NCBI GenBank assembly: GCA_037976565.1
Contig: CP137680.1
Location: 15,461,874-15,525,873 of the forward strand
Direction: 5' to 3'
DNA: 64,000 nucleotides
Source: Mesocentrotus franciscanus
Lineage: Eukaryota; Echinodermata; Echinoidea; Camarodonta; Strongylocentrotidae
Under the pieces are notes generated by a model. The model saw nothing but the letters and a program-made list of their open reading frames with translations, was not told where the DNA came from and made no database searches. Shown here piece after piece: positions 1-12,069 of the stretch. The translations under genes and the position numbers were made by a program. The first letter of the stretch is position 1. Each line of letters starts with the position of its first letter.

Positions 1-229
1 CTGAATTTAGAATTCAACACAAGCATTTCCTTGCAACTATATCCCAATCTGTCACCATGCATAGATGAACACCATCAGTAGCTGAATGTAAACATGTCTA
101 CTTTTACACTTTTCTTTTTCTCATTTTGAATGGTTTACGCTATTCATTGGTTGGTTGTTGTTTTTTACCTAAATGCTAAGAATGCCTGTGTATGATTGAT
201 TGATTGGTTTCTGTACCGAATATAAAATG

Positions 230-261
<32 letters not shown>
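230..261. repeat. (CA/TA)n microsatellite
   Basis: A short run of CA followed by about 13 TA dinucleotides. It sits in otherwise featureless AT-rich DNA (1-360). Confidence 0.9.
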
Positions 262-360
262 CGGCCTATAATAACATTATATGACAATATGACAAATTAT
301 TCGGAATAATCACCCTGCTCAGCTGTGCTATTACAGCACAGCTGTTCTATCGAGGGGTCC

Positions 361-548
361 TAAAAAATAAATAAAAAATAAATAAGAAAGCAACCAGGGG
401 ACCGACGTGTCGGTCTTAAGTCCTCTCCGAGGGACTTGGTAATGATGATTAATGCTTTACCTAAGGGCACTAGCGTATCGAATTGGTTTCGAACCCGGAA
501 CTTCCCGGTTACGAGACCAGTGCTCTACCACTGAGCCATCGCGCCTCC
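361..548 (-). mobile_element. tRNA-derived SINE, Thr-like head (family A)
   Basis: On the minus strand the element starts at 548 with a tRNA-like head. It has an A box reading TGGCTCAGTGG, an anticodon loop CTCGTAA (CGT, Thr-like) and a B box reading GGTTCGAAACC, which together form an internal RNA polymerase III promoter. A body follows, containing the phrase TCATTACCAAGTCCCTCGGAG, and the element ends in an AT-rich tail of AAATAAAT type (361-390 on the plus strand). A diverged copy of the same body lies at about 28,886-29,010, which supports a dispersed family rather than a single tRNA gene. Confidence 0.8.
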
Positions 549-2985
549 TATATCAGATTATTTTGAGATTTTGTTTTTAATACTGATTTTTTTTTCTCGA
601 ATTAGGTTTGTCAGTTAAAGGAGTTATATGAATGATAATGTATGCGCTATGTAAAAGGTTAACACTATAATTTTATGGTCTTTGTATACATGGTATATAC
701 AGCTCTAATCTTGCCCCAGATCTTAATCGACCTCGATGCTATTCTTTACACAAAATGATAGCAACTATCGTTGTTGATGGAGGACATGACTTTGGATAAA
801 TGGGCCAGGTCACGGTTGACTTCGGCAACTCATTTACATTACCTTTGAAAGAAATATGGTGATTAATTTCTTTACTAACATCGCGATGATTAGGATCGCG
901 ACGTTTTAAACTGGTCCCTTATATGTCTTTTTTAAACATCACTTTATTGATCAAACTAGCACATCAAAGGAGACATTATAGTCCATTATAGTCCATTATA
1001 GCAAATCCAAATTACTGGTAGATGCTGGGCATACGAAATGATATCTTGGACAAAATTACAGCATATAGAGAACAGGATATGATTGTTAAAGAAAAGAATA
1101 CATGTCATGCATGTGAAACCATTTGAAGGAATTGATTTCAAATTATATTGATGAAACGAGTATAAGAATAATAATCCATACTATTCGAAAAATAATTATA
1201 TATATTAATACTACAGGTGTCAGATCGGTTTCAAAACAATCTTATAATGGATCCATAATCTTACAGTTATAGGATTGTATTTAATTCGTCATTTTTTAAA
1301 GACTTACATCAGAGTGTTTTTTTTTCTTCTCTCCAATCTATCCTTATTCCCACCCTCGAGATTCTACTGTTCACTGTTTACTACATGTACGTTGATACAG
1401 TGAACGAGTTTTGGTCTGCATCTGCTAATTGAATTAACATGTTCTTACGTAAATTTAAAAGAAAATACATGTACACAACGTACAAAACTAAACAGTTCGC
1501 ATACCAGCATGTTATACACTCTTTGTATCTAGAGGTATCTCTTGCCGAAAAATAAACCATAATGATTTTATTTGAAATTATATATTTCTAAATGTCTTTA
1601 ACAGTCTCTTCCCGGATGTGGGCTGTATTATAGTTGCAATATAATATAACTGCTACCTGTAAACATATATGATTCAAGTATCATTGATAGGTTTCCATGG
1701 AAATTAGTTTCATCGTTTTACTTTTTTTTTAAATGTTTCCTCTCGTTCAAGTCTCATTTCGCTTTATTCATGTGAGTCTACCAACCGGATGCGGGGAAAA
1801 GAGTTTGACAAAGGGAAGATACATCTTGTAGAAGTACATTACCCTATGTAAACTAATTTCCAATGTACATGTTTGAGAGTTTATTATAATCATTATTCAT
1901 GATTTGAGAAGAGTTTCCAAAGGGTTTATTGAAGAAATAATTACATATGAAGAAATAATTACACAGTGTGAACAAAAAAAAGAGTAAAAAAAAAATTCCT
2001 CCGAATTCATTTTTTATGATTAGAATTTATTAATATGCAGCATAAGATTAAAATACTAGATTGGTATGAAACCATTTTGGCAATGGGTCTCATCAAACAC
2101 AGAAAGATAAAATAAGATAATTCATAATTATATATTTTACTATGACGGACAATAATCAAAACTATACTTGAATTATTAACCCCTAACCTACCTATTTCAA
2201 GCATGCCTATTACACACTCTGAGCACTGAGTGCTGTTTGTATCAATACTTTCGGTCACGGTTGTTATCGAAACAAGGAATAGAGATTTTCCCCTATTTTC
2301 TCATCAGCTAAGTACTCTCTCACGCTCTGACCATTGATTTTAGAACTCTTGTCATGGTTATATCACTTCCTTCCTATTTTTGTTTTCATCTGAAGAGTGT
2401 TTGGAATTTTTGAAATAAAGGGATGATCACACTCTCGTGTTATTGGTTTAGGAACTTGTATGAATTTTGATGTTTCATATATTGGGGTTATAATGTATCT
2501 TTATTATCTGCTAAATATTATACGAGGCTATCATGATCATGTATTACATACATCATAGGCACTATACTTATGGTGGCAATCAGTTCAAAGATCTAGAACG
2601 TGGCTTATATATTTCTTTTTTACAATACTTGTGAGCACAAAGAGAACAATTTAAAATGGAAAGTGTAACCCAAAGTCATTAACTCACCGCGTTACACTAT
2701 ACCCCACCCCTAAACACCCTCTTGGCACAGGTAAAATTGCAGATTACTTTACTTTTTTTAAAACTGTAATCTAGCGATGCTATAGGAGTGTGCCTGTTCA
2801 TCGATCGTTGATGTCTTCTTCAGTGGTTATATATATTATCCTTGTCATTTTCAATTAAAGGACAAAGGATGTGTGCAAACTTGCAGTATCAGCTTATACA
2901 GCTTATACAGGCTCATAGACAAGATCATGGTCGTTATATTCCGTAACCGTAATAAAAGATCTACTCCTACGGTCCCCTAAAACAC
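549..2985. other. Anonymous AT-rich stretch
   Basis: No gene, RNA or recognisable mobile element was seen. Reading frames are short and interrupted. A trivial tandem triplication of a 10-mer (CATTATAGTC) lies at about 973-1001. The 83-codon frame on the minus strand at 2007-2258 has no protein-like features. Confidence 0.6.
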
Positions 2986-3830
2986 CATGCTACCTACCAA
3001 GATGAAATGACAAACTCACTCACCCACCCTACCCCTATACCTCCCACGCACCAAGATAAACTTACAAACTCACTCACATATCTCACCCCTATAGTACCCC
3101 TCAAAATTGCAAGATAAAATGACAAACTAACCTACCATGAACACCCCTCATCACACCAAGATAAACTTACAAACTCACTCACATATCCCACCTCGAGTCT
3201 AGGTACCCCTCAACATACCAAGATAAAATGACAAACTAACTTACCTTAAACACCCCTCACCACACCAAGATAAACTTACAAACTCACTCACATAATCCCA
3301 CCCCTAGGTACCCCTCAACATACCAAGATAAAATGACAAACTAACTTACCTTAAACACCCCTCCACACACCAATGTAAAAGGTCACTCACCACCCATAAA
3401 CAACCCTCCAAACATCAATGTAAAATTACAAACTCACACAGACACACACCCACCCTTAAACACCCCTCCACACACAAAAGTAAATTACAAAGTCATTCAC
3501 CTATACCCCTCCCCCTCCACACACCAATGTAAAAGGACAAAATCACTCACCTACCACATACACCCATAATCACCCCTCCACACATCAATGTAAAATTACA
3601 AACTCACACAGACACACACACACCCCACCCTTAAACACCCCTCCACACACAAAAGTAAATTACAAAGTCATTCACCTATACCCTATACCCCCCTCCACAC
3701 ACCAATGTAAAAGGACAAACTAACACACCCACCCACCCCTAAACACCCCTCCACACACCAAGGTAAAATTACATAGTCATTCACCTATACCCCCCTTCAA
3801 CCAACACACCAAGGTGAAATGACAAACTAC
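2986..3830. repeat. C-rich minisatellite with higher-order units
   Basis: About 15 degenerate units of 45-62 bp, each beginning with a variant of CCAAGATAAA or CCAATGTAAA, then ACAAACTCACTCAC and a C-rich ending such as AAACACCCCTCCACACA. In the first half (3050-3370) two unit types alternate, one with AACTTACAAACTCACTCACAT and one with AAATGACAAACTAAC, giving dimers of about 107 bp. In the second half a larger block repeats with a period of 170 bp (ATCAATGTAAAATTACAAAC at 3414 and again at 3584). The C-rich strand is the plus strand throughout. No coding potential. Confidence 0.88.
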
Positions 3831-4870
3831 TCGGAAACTATCGGCGGGACTATTTTCCGATTGTATGGTAAAAACGAAAACCTGTCTTGATCATCCACAA
3901 ATCGAAATAGAATATGACCGCATTATTCACGATTACAGACATATCGTAATTTGGGATGAGATTTTGAAGACGAAAGGTTGTTTGTTTTCCTTGATAATTT
4001 AATAGCCCTAAAATGACCTGAAAATAATTAATTAAAAGAAAAATAAACTTTTGCATCACCAATTTCAAGGATTTTATAACTTCTACGTTTAATTTTCAAA
4101 TGTGCTTTTACGAGGTATGAATGACTGTCTCCTTGACTTTTCCCAAGTTTCTAAGAGTTATCCTTGTGCCCAAAGCTCAAAGGAGCTTATGAGCCTAAAC
4201 ACCATATCACACACCCACACACGCACGCACAAAGACTTTAATATCTGCGCATTTGTAACAAACTTTCTTTTTTCTTAAAACTACGAAACGACTTGTGATT
4301 GGTCAGATGCCTAGGGGCTAAAAAACCTTTAAAAAGAGTGAAGTCGATTGCATGACATCATTCATAGTTTCAAAAGGAGGCACTTTGTCTTATTCGGAGA
4401 TAACAATAATTTTCAATTACAATTAGTTCTTCTTCTTCACTTTGACTGTCTATGATAATACTTCTGACGTCACAATGGATATTCGGTAAAATGTGTTTCA
4501 AAAGACTCGAAGTAATTGGAGAGTCATTTGCGGTTTCCCGTCTAAAATGCCGATTCTGGAACATCCAGTGCGAGGATTTACGAAGTGACGAATCTAACGG
4601 CCCCCAAATCTCCCGCACGCCTCGTACGCAATCCGTACAATTCATTCTGATTATTTCTACCGACACAAATCGATGTATTTTCTTCTCTACGTCCGTCTTC
4701 AAGCCCAAAAGGGGAAGTAATGGGGTTTCAAATGGCTGAATTGGACTTAAATTGTCAAAATTATGAGGGGGGAATAAAATGAAGATGAATGCTGTATTTA
4801 CGCCTTCGAACAAGACGAGCAAAAGCAAGCGGCTATGGAAGAGCTTCAATTTCGTCAGCCTACGATTTTG
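3831..4870. other. Anonymous stretch, no supported gene
   Basis: Overlapping open frames on both strands (a 190-codon frame on minus at 4370-4942 and a 95-codon frame on plus at 4452-4739) are the longest here. The minus frame starts inside the adjacent (GA)n array and reads as Leu/Ser repeats. The rest shows no recognisable domain, and I could not place convincing splice sites. I treat both as chance frames. Confidence 0.5.
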
Positions 4871-4939
4871 AAGAGACAGAGAGAGAGGGAGAGAGAGAGG
4901 GAGGAAGAATGAGAGGGGGAGAGAGAGAGAGAGAGAGAA
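4871..4939. repeat. (GA)n microsatellite
   Basis: About 70 bp of GAGA with G-rich interruptions on the plus strand. Confidence 0.9.
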
Positions 4940-7900
4940 CAAAAAAGAATAACACCGCGGACGGCTTTACAAGGTTACTCTCTCATACGTTTCAATAGAC
5001 ACTGGCGTGAAAAAAACGAGGCATTTCACACATTTTTCCATAAGAAGGCAATTTTCTTGTCACCAAGATGGGGTATGTGACATTCAATGTTGCCATATCG
5101 GTTCGTTTATCCTCGCCAAAATGCAATAACTCTCGCACCCAAGGTATAGCGTGGCTGGCTAGCCGAGGCGGGCGGGGAGCAGCAATAACAATTCGGTGTT
5201 ATCATTGGAATTAAATATTGGATTGCTATTGCAATGAGATCTGTTAAATTCAACAAAGGCAGGCCAGAAAATACGTGATCAATTTTAAGCCGGGAAACCT
5301 ACCAGGTGTTTGCCGCTTGAGTTAGTTTTCACGACTCTGAATTATGTTTCTTTTCGTAAATCATCGATTTATTTTTGCATTTGGATGTGGCCGAAATATA
5401 ACACTGACTTTCGCAATTCGAGCATGAAGTACATTCTTTTTCATAATTTTAAAGGGCATGTAACAGTCGCACTCTCTTCATATAGCCTTCTCAAACCTCT
5501 ACTATGAATAATTTTATTACACTTTTTAGTCCATCATTTTTCATGTTGTATTTTTAACAAAATAAAACAATGTTCTTTTCAGAAAAGAATCAAACTTTTA
5601 CTCTAGAATATAACTGGATTTACAATACAACCAACGCTTGGTTCGTGTAGGCCTATTACTTTATTTTCAAATGATTATACCACGTATTTACAATTTTTCA
5701 GTGTGTAGCGTATAATTATGAACAAAGTGAAAAGAAACTCACCCCTTAAGCAAGTTAATCATATCAAAATTCGTCTTTTTTCTTAAAACAACCTTCAAAA
5801 TGGTAAACAACAATAATCCATATTTCTTTTTAGGATGGTCTTGCATCCTGTTCCAGATTTGTACTACATAATAACTCATTTGGAATTAGTTGATGATTAG
5901 TATACAAAGTAAAACACTTTTAAAGCAAAAGATGGTTTCCTAACAAGCTTTATACACTATAACTACACTGAAATTTATGATCATTGCACAGTAATGTCGT
6001 TATTATGAAAAAAAAGTAAACGAGATAGCGTGTTATAGCTATCTTTCCTAATCTTAATCCAAGAAGTACTTCGAGAATTATAACGAAAAGTTCGTGTGAG
6101 ACCTTTTTAAGCAAAAAGGAAGAAAATGGCGAGAAGTGAGAAGAAAGAAAAAAAACAGTCATAAGAAAGCCCATTTGACTCGGTGTTAATGGTTGGAAAT
6201 TGCCACCTCTTTGTGACGAGCTTCTTGCCGCCACATTTCGAGTAATTTTCTGCCAAGATCGTGTGGAAAATAATCATCAAAAAGACATGATCTTGCCTAA
6301 AAACGGAATCCGAGGGGCGCATTTAAATCATTTTCTCGAATTTGTGATGAACTTTCTCAATTTCGAGTATAGAAAGGGAAGAAAATGGACATCAATTCTA
6401 GTTCTGATTGTCATTTTAACGGGTTAAGACATTTTACTTGCAGCCTGCGACTTTATACGATGGGAACCATTAGGTGATAATCATATTATATTGCCATGAC
6501 ATGATACTCGTCGTGTTTAATCTAATTTAGAGTTCAAGCATGGAAGTGTCAATGGTTAATAGATTTTGAAAATAAAATTGATGGTTGACATCCAACTGCA
6601 TTTTAACTTAAGGTGCCTTCAAATGACGGTTTAAACCGCCTAAATTTGAACAACTCTTTTGCTACATATTTTTGTTAAAGTTATCTTGCTTCTTGATATT
6701 TTAATTAGACTAATAAATTGTAAAGTGTTATACTATGGAAAAATGCTTTTGTCAAGATGAAAAAAAAAGGGATTCCAGATTTTTCTTTTAAAAGAAGGTC
6801 TCATTTAATCGAAATTGTAATGTGAATTGCTATTGTAAACTTGGCGCCACAATATGATTGTGTTAATTAAATGTTGTTATCTTTCTCTTGTTGTCCACTA
6901 ATTGCTCCTTTCCTCCCCTATCATTCAACCTTGCTTCTTCCCCTTCCTTCACCTTTCATGATTTCATTGAAGAAACTCACTGGCTCTCAGCCACCACACG
7001 TTCCTCATGATTTATCAATTACTGTTTTTTTCTACAAAACACATAACATTCTGGATTTCTACATAAATTGAATGGCAGCGACTAAATTTGAATCAAATTC
7101 CTTTTCAATTTCTTTTTATCTTTTCTTTTGATTGGGCTAATAGGATGGCATGTCGCCGAAAAGAAATTTCTATAATTATTACAAAATACAAGAACGTATG
7201 GTTAGACGCTTTTTACAATACCCTACCCCTAACTCTTCGAACGTTGCATTTGTTATCCCGCCTAAGATTTCAACGTGTCAAACCCTCCAGTAAAAATGCA
7301 AAGACCAATGAAATAAGATAAGGCTTACCAAGTTTTGATATATTGCTCGCTTATCATTTTGACAATGTTATAATAGCCCTTTGACTGTTCTGCAATAGCC
7401 CGAAACAAACCGTCACATTTTTTTTTTTCGATTCTGAAAAGAAAAACCAATATCATATACCCCAGTGTTTAGTTACGTAAACCCGGACTTGTTTGTTTAA
7501 ATGATTACTAACGTACGTACAATGATTGCGTATGAATTCGTATTAATATCGCGTTCATTTAACCGTGCATTTCAAATAATAAAGCTAAAGAACGATAACG
7601 CCTCTACTGTTACAATCGCACACGACAAGAGAAAGAAAGGATTTTATGAACGAGCGCGAAGGAAAAACATCACAGCTTTGCAGAATTATGTCTGCTTTTC
7701 GCTTCTGAATAATTGAGGTATTGACAGGCCTGAAGGTCGCCTTGGCACAGTCGATTATTATTGGCTCTGGATTTCAAAGACATCGGTATTTCTTTGGACG
7801 TGGTGAAAGGGAGCACAAAGCAATGCAAATGGCAGAAGAATAAAACGGCAATTAGTATACGCCGATTTCTGTCCGAAGGTGCTTGTTTACACAATGATCG

Positions 7901-7999
7901 CACATCTTCAAAGGCGAAACCGCTTTTGTAAGTTTCTTAGTCGTTAAAGCATGCATGCATATTAGTGAAAACATGAATCTCAGTCATAATCTCTACGCC
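4940..7999. other. Anonymous AT-rich stretch
   Basis: Three kilobases with no recognisable gene, RNA gene or repeat family. Open frames on both strands stay under 100 codons, overlap one another and show no domain. Confidence 0.55.
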
Positions 8000-8060
8000 A
8001 TCTCTCTCTCTCTCTCTCTGTCTCATTTTCTCTCTCCCTCTCTCACTCTCTCACTTTCTC
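8000..8060. repeat. (CT)n microsatellite
   Basis: An interrupted CT array of about 60 bp. Confidence 0.85.
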
Positions 8061-8363
8061 TGAAAAGTGTTGCCTTCTAAACTCACTATTTTGTGTCAAG
8101 ATCGATGGTGAGCCCCTCAAAGGAAAAATGGACCGATAACAAGTCAAACAAACAGATCAAGCCAATAAACGTATTTACTAAGTATCTAAAGGTGTTTGCC
8201 TTATAAATTTGGCAGTTGTAGGTAGTTTATAATAATTGCGCCCACAATCTTCTGAAGATGTAGATATACTTTTTCATGTCTTTTGAAAAGTAGGCCTTTA
8301 ACTCATTTAGAGAATGATAATGAAACAGGTCGGGTTATCCTCATAACATACACGTAGTTTCAT

Positions 8364-8395
8364 TTCTCTCTCTCTCTCTCTCTCCCTCTCTCTTT

Positions 8396-8426
<31 letters not shown>

Positions 8427-8554
8427 GTGTGTGTGTGGGTGTGCGTGTTTGCATGGGTTTGTGTGTGTCTCTCTCCATCTGTCTTTTGTCTGTGTTTGTG
8501 TGTATGTGTCTGTGTGTCTGTGTGTCTGTCTCTATCTCTGTCTCTCTGTCTCTC

Positions 8555-8590
<36 letters not shown>

Positions 8591-8601
8591 CCTGTCTCAA
8601 A
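8364..8601. repeat. Compound (CT)n-(TG)n-(CTGT)n array
   Basis: About 240 bp made of CT tracts, a central TG-rich part (8426-8530) and CTGTCT repeats. It is open in three plus-strand frames, which translate as Cys/Val/Ser/Leu strings. This is an artefact of the repeat and not a gene. Confidence 0.92.
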
Positions 8602-8827
8602 TCGACTAACGACCGTACATTATAACAAGGACTGCAAGATATTCACATTTGGTAATGATGCTTTAACGGTGGTATTTTTTATTTTTTATATGTGTTTTGC
8701 AAAATAATGAAGCAATGTATTAATGTGTTTCTAAATTGCTTTGAAAATAATTCACCTTGTTTCTGCTGATCTTTCGTGGCACAGAAGAATTGAATGGATT
8801 TGTTTCACATTTTAATACAACTGACTC

Positions 8828-8890
8828 AAGAGAGAGATAGAGAGAGAGTGAGATTGGAAAAGGTAGAGAGCGAGAGACGTAGAGAGAGCA
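8828..8890. repeat. (GA)n-rich tract
   Basis: Interrupted GAGA repeats directly beside the end of a tRNA-derived SINE fragment. Confidence 0.75.
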
Positions 8891-8990
8891 GATGAAATGC
8901 CTTGTCTTGGGACATAGTACGCACCGGGCTATGGTGAAGGACTCGAACCTTCAACTCCACCTTGAAGTCAAGCGAACAGGGGTGTGGTGA
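8891..8990 (-). mobile_element. tRNA-derived SINE fragment
   Basis: On the minus strand there is a T-arm-like stretch, GAAGGTTCGAGTCCTTC, with a perfect 5-bp stem and a good B box. It is followed by GTACTATGTCCCAAGACAAG, which resembles the body start of the other SINEs here (GCACTAATGTCCTTTGGCAAG). The A box region is degraded and the 3' part runs into the (GA)n tract, so it is truncated and old. Confidence 0.5.
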
Positions 8991-9000
8991 ATGATTTAAA

Positions 9001-9042
9001 TGTTGGTGTTGTTGTTGTTGTTGTTGTTGTTATTGATGGTGA
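9001..9042. repeat. (GTT)n microsatellite
   Basis: About ten GTT units with minor interruptions. Confidence 0.88.
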
Positions 9043-11714
9043 TGATTGCATTTTTGGCATTCAGTCAAATCTGTCCTCTTCCAGTGGCGTAGATGTATGG
9101 GAGGGCAACACTATCAAAACATGTTCTGTCGGTTGAGAGACAGAAGAGCGTTGAGTATGTGTTAAATGGTGAACGTGTAAGTAATGTCCTTTTGGCTCTG
9201 AGCAGACGATTCTTATGTGTGTCTACGTCACTGGTCCCAACAAAATGTTCAATTAGACGTGTTCCATCACCAAAATGTCAACCCCACGTCTGCGTGGAGA
9301 GACTATTCCATAAAAAGGGTTGAACGTGAAAAACGGCAAACATTTGACAAAAATAATACAATCTGTCCCCAACGAAGCAGATTGCTCCTTTCCCATCAGA
9401 GCGCGCGAGCCTTCTTCTTAAAACTTTAGCATGGCGGCAACCTTACACCATCAATACCGTGAATAAACACTACTCCAATCCCTTGTAGTCATAGATTTGA
9501 AATAATATCTTCATATGTGTGTCTCTCTTCATCTCTCCCCAGTTTTCTTCCGTCTCAGTTTTCCCTGCCTCATTCGGTTACGGAACTCGTATTAGATAGA
9601 CATTGATACCGCGACCAGTATGTTTCTTGTTAGTCTGCTCCGAGAAGGGTAAGGATTGCGATATTTTTGTAATCAAATTATTCTCGCCTTCTGTTGGACA
9701 TGTCCCGGGGATGAGCGGTATCATATAATGCGCCGAGAAAGATTTAATGTCGCTACATGTGGCTAGATTAGTGTATATATCCTGATTGATTCGCTTTAGT
9801 AGCTTAGATACTGAAACTGAGCCGCCACGAGCAGGTTTTCATTTCGACTTAAAGGTGCAAATTGAGTCTCTTTTTTGATGAAGAAGATTTCCAATGTTCT
9901 CGTGTTTTTGTATCCGGGTTCTCTGAAATATGAAGGAACTTTGTTATTTTTGGTCATAAAGGGTGGGCTTACACTAAAGAAAACACCCACGAAAAGAAAA
10001 AGGGCAAAAAATACACATAACTCAATGTGGTACGGGTGACGAAGTTGCTTGTTTAAAAGCACATATAGAAAGCAACATGCAAAATGTGATCACCTTCTCA
10101 GCCATCTTTATGAAAATTATATACAAAGCTATACAAAGTTGTGGATCACTCATTAGATACAAAATTAATGTTCAAGCAAGTGAAATAAAAACAAAAACAA
10201 AAGAAAATCATCAAAATCAAGCCACTTACAAAATAAAGAACACATGGGGATCGGAAAGAGAATGTTCAATTCTAATTGTGACTAAATTTAAGAGATCGCA
10301 TTTCACAACAAAATAGAATTAAATAATAAACAACCTCCAAACTGAGATAATAGACTTACTCGAAGAAGTAAAAGAAGCGGAATAAGAATACAAAAAGGGT
10401 CGAATTGGGATTTAAAATGGGAAAACAATGAAACAGAAACGAAATGAGAAATATAAAGTTAAAAGGGTGTTATATAGGTATATCATGACAAGGGATAACC
10501 ACATAATTTATATCTTAACAAGGATTAGTTTTAGTTCCTCTATTTATGCCAGTTACATTAACGACAAAACTTGTTACAATGTTTGAGTTTGACATAAATT
10601 AAGATCTGGAAATGGATATTTGTTAAATAAAGAAACTATGGCGGAAGACAGCATCCCGCAAGACAGTTGTTAGACAGACAACTGACGAATCGACGTGCCA
10701 GGTGTAAAGATGTGTCATTTTATTTAAACTAAACCCCAAATCGATGATTTTACAGCATTCTTGCGGTTGATTCTTCGCGTTGCGTGTCTCGAAGAATATC
10801 ATAACCTCTTAATGCATTGTGAGCGTTTGAAGGAAAGAGGGGAAAAGAAAGAGGAAGGAAAATAGAAGGATATTTCCTTTATTTCTCTTTCATTCTTTCC
10901 TCCTTCCACTCCGCGATCATCCATCTGCGTTTTTCTTCTCCCTTTTCCGTATACCATGTATAGAGTGATATAAAGTAGACGCGTAATTCGAGTCTTAATT
11001 CGAGAAGTTGCCCGATCGTTAATACTAGCTCGGAGTCATGTGCCGGATTACTTGGGCAGAAATATCAAATGATGCGATTTAATTATAGCTTTCGTCTTGA
11101 AATGTTGTTTCTTATTTCAGCTTTACTTGATTGAGTACTATACAGTCACCAAACCCAGTCTCCTCTCCTTCTCTTTCCTTCCTTTACACCGAGGATTAAG
11201 TGAAGTTTTGATGGACCCTGGTCTTTTGACTTGATTCAAGATGTTTCAGAGATGCTCAAAAATAAGACTATGATACAGGTCATTGGTATTTTAAAAATGC
11301 AAACAACAAAAAACCGACTGAATTTTCGTCAAAAATGAGAGGGGATCTAGGATTATGGTGTCTTAGTGTCTTTTCTTTAAGTATTGCTTTGTTATATTTT
11401 GTTTCTTTTTACCCAGTTTTGGAATTAATATTTTGATTTTACTTGATTTTGATTCACATACATTATTTTAAAGTAATATCAGACGATCCTAAGCATGTGT
11501 AAAACTTGAGATAAATATGGCTCGCATTGTGGATTTGGATTTCTACAGAGTTACAATAATATTTTGTTTCTTGATGAAATTATAACAGCTTTGAAAACAT
11601 TCGAATTTGTGAGGACATTCATAATTATTAGCCATCATCATCATCACCACCACCATCATCATCGTCGTCATCGTCGTGGTAAGCAAAAGTAAAAGGGGTT
11701 CCATCTCCATGTGG
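9043..11714. other. Anonymous stretch with a possible hAT-type end
   Basis: Mostly unremarkable AT-rich DNA. At 9082-9096 the sequence CAGTGGCGTAGATGT resembles the terminus of the hAT-like element at 57,480-59,123, but I found no matching second end nearby. No open frame shows a recognisable protein. Confidence 0.45.
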
Positions 11715-12069
11715 GAGTGTCGTGGTCGAGTGGTTTAAGGCGCTTGACTGGAAATGCGAAGGTCGAGGGTTCGAATCCCGACACGGCACTAATATCCTTT
11801 GGCAAGATATTAACCTACACTTGCTACTCTCCACCCAGGTGTTAAATGGGTACTCGGTAGGATGCGATCGTCATTGTTGGTCAAACAGTTTTTGAGCGTC
11901 AAGTAACGCCTGGCTGGAATGCTCCCCAGGGAGTGGAGATTGTGCACACAGTGTGTGCGGGCAAGCACTGAATCCAATAACCGGGGTAATAATATATCTG
12001 TAAAGCGCTTAGAGACGTCCGAGATGTATTAAGCGCTATATAAAAGCTGAATATTATTATTATTATTAT
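11715..12069 (+). mobile_element. Full-length tRNA-Ser-like SINE (family B)
   Basis: The head at about 11,718-11,789 has an acceptor stem in which TGTCGTG pairs with CACGGCA (one wobble), an A box TGGTCGAGTGG, an anticodon region CTTGACTGGAAATG (GGA, Ser-like) and a B box GGTTCGAATCC. The body is about 270 bp and includes GTGTTAAATGGGTACTCGG, GGAATGCTCCCCAGGGAGTG and TAAAGCGCTTAGAG. The tail is (ATT)n. The peptide DSNPRPS read from the minus strand is the usual artefact of the B box. A second, diverged copy lies at 62,576-62,870. Confidence 0.9.

Noticed and set aside
2986..3830. CRISPR-like array
   Set aside because: Repeats are degenerate, contiguous and without unique spacers. This is a eukaryotic minisatellite.
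4370..4942. 190-codon minus-strand frame and the overlapping 95-codon plus frame
   Set aside because: The start lies in a (GA)n array, both strands are open at once, and no domain or splice structure is visible.
11628..11834. Minus-strand frame with RDSNPRPS peptide
   Set aside because: It is a translation of the tRNA-like head of a SINE plus a GAT-type microsatellite, a well-known artefact.
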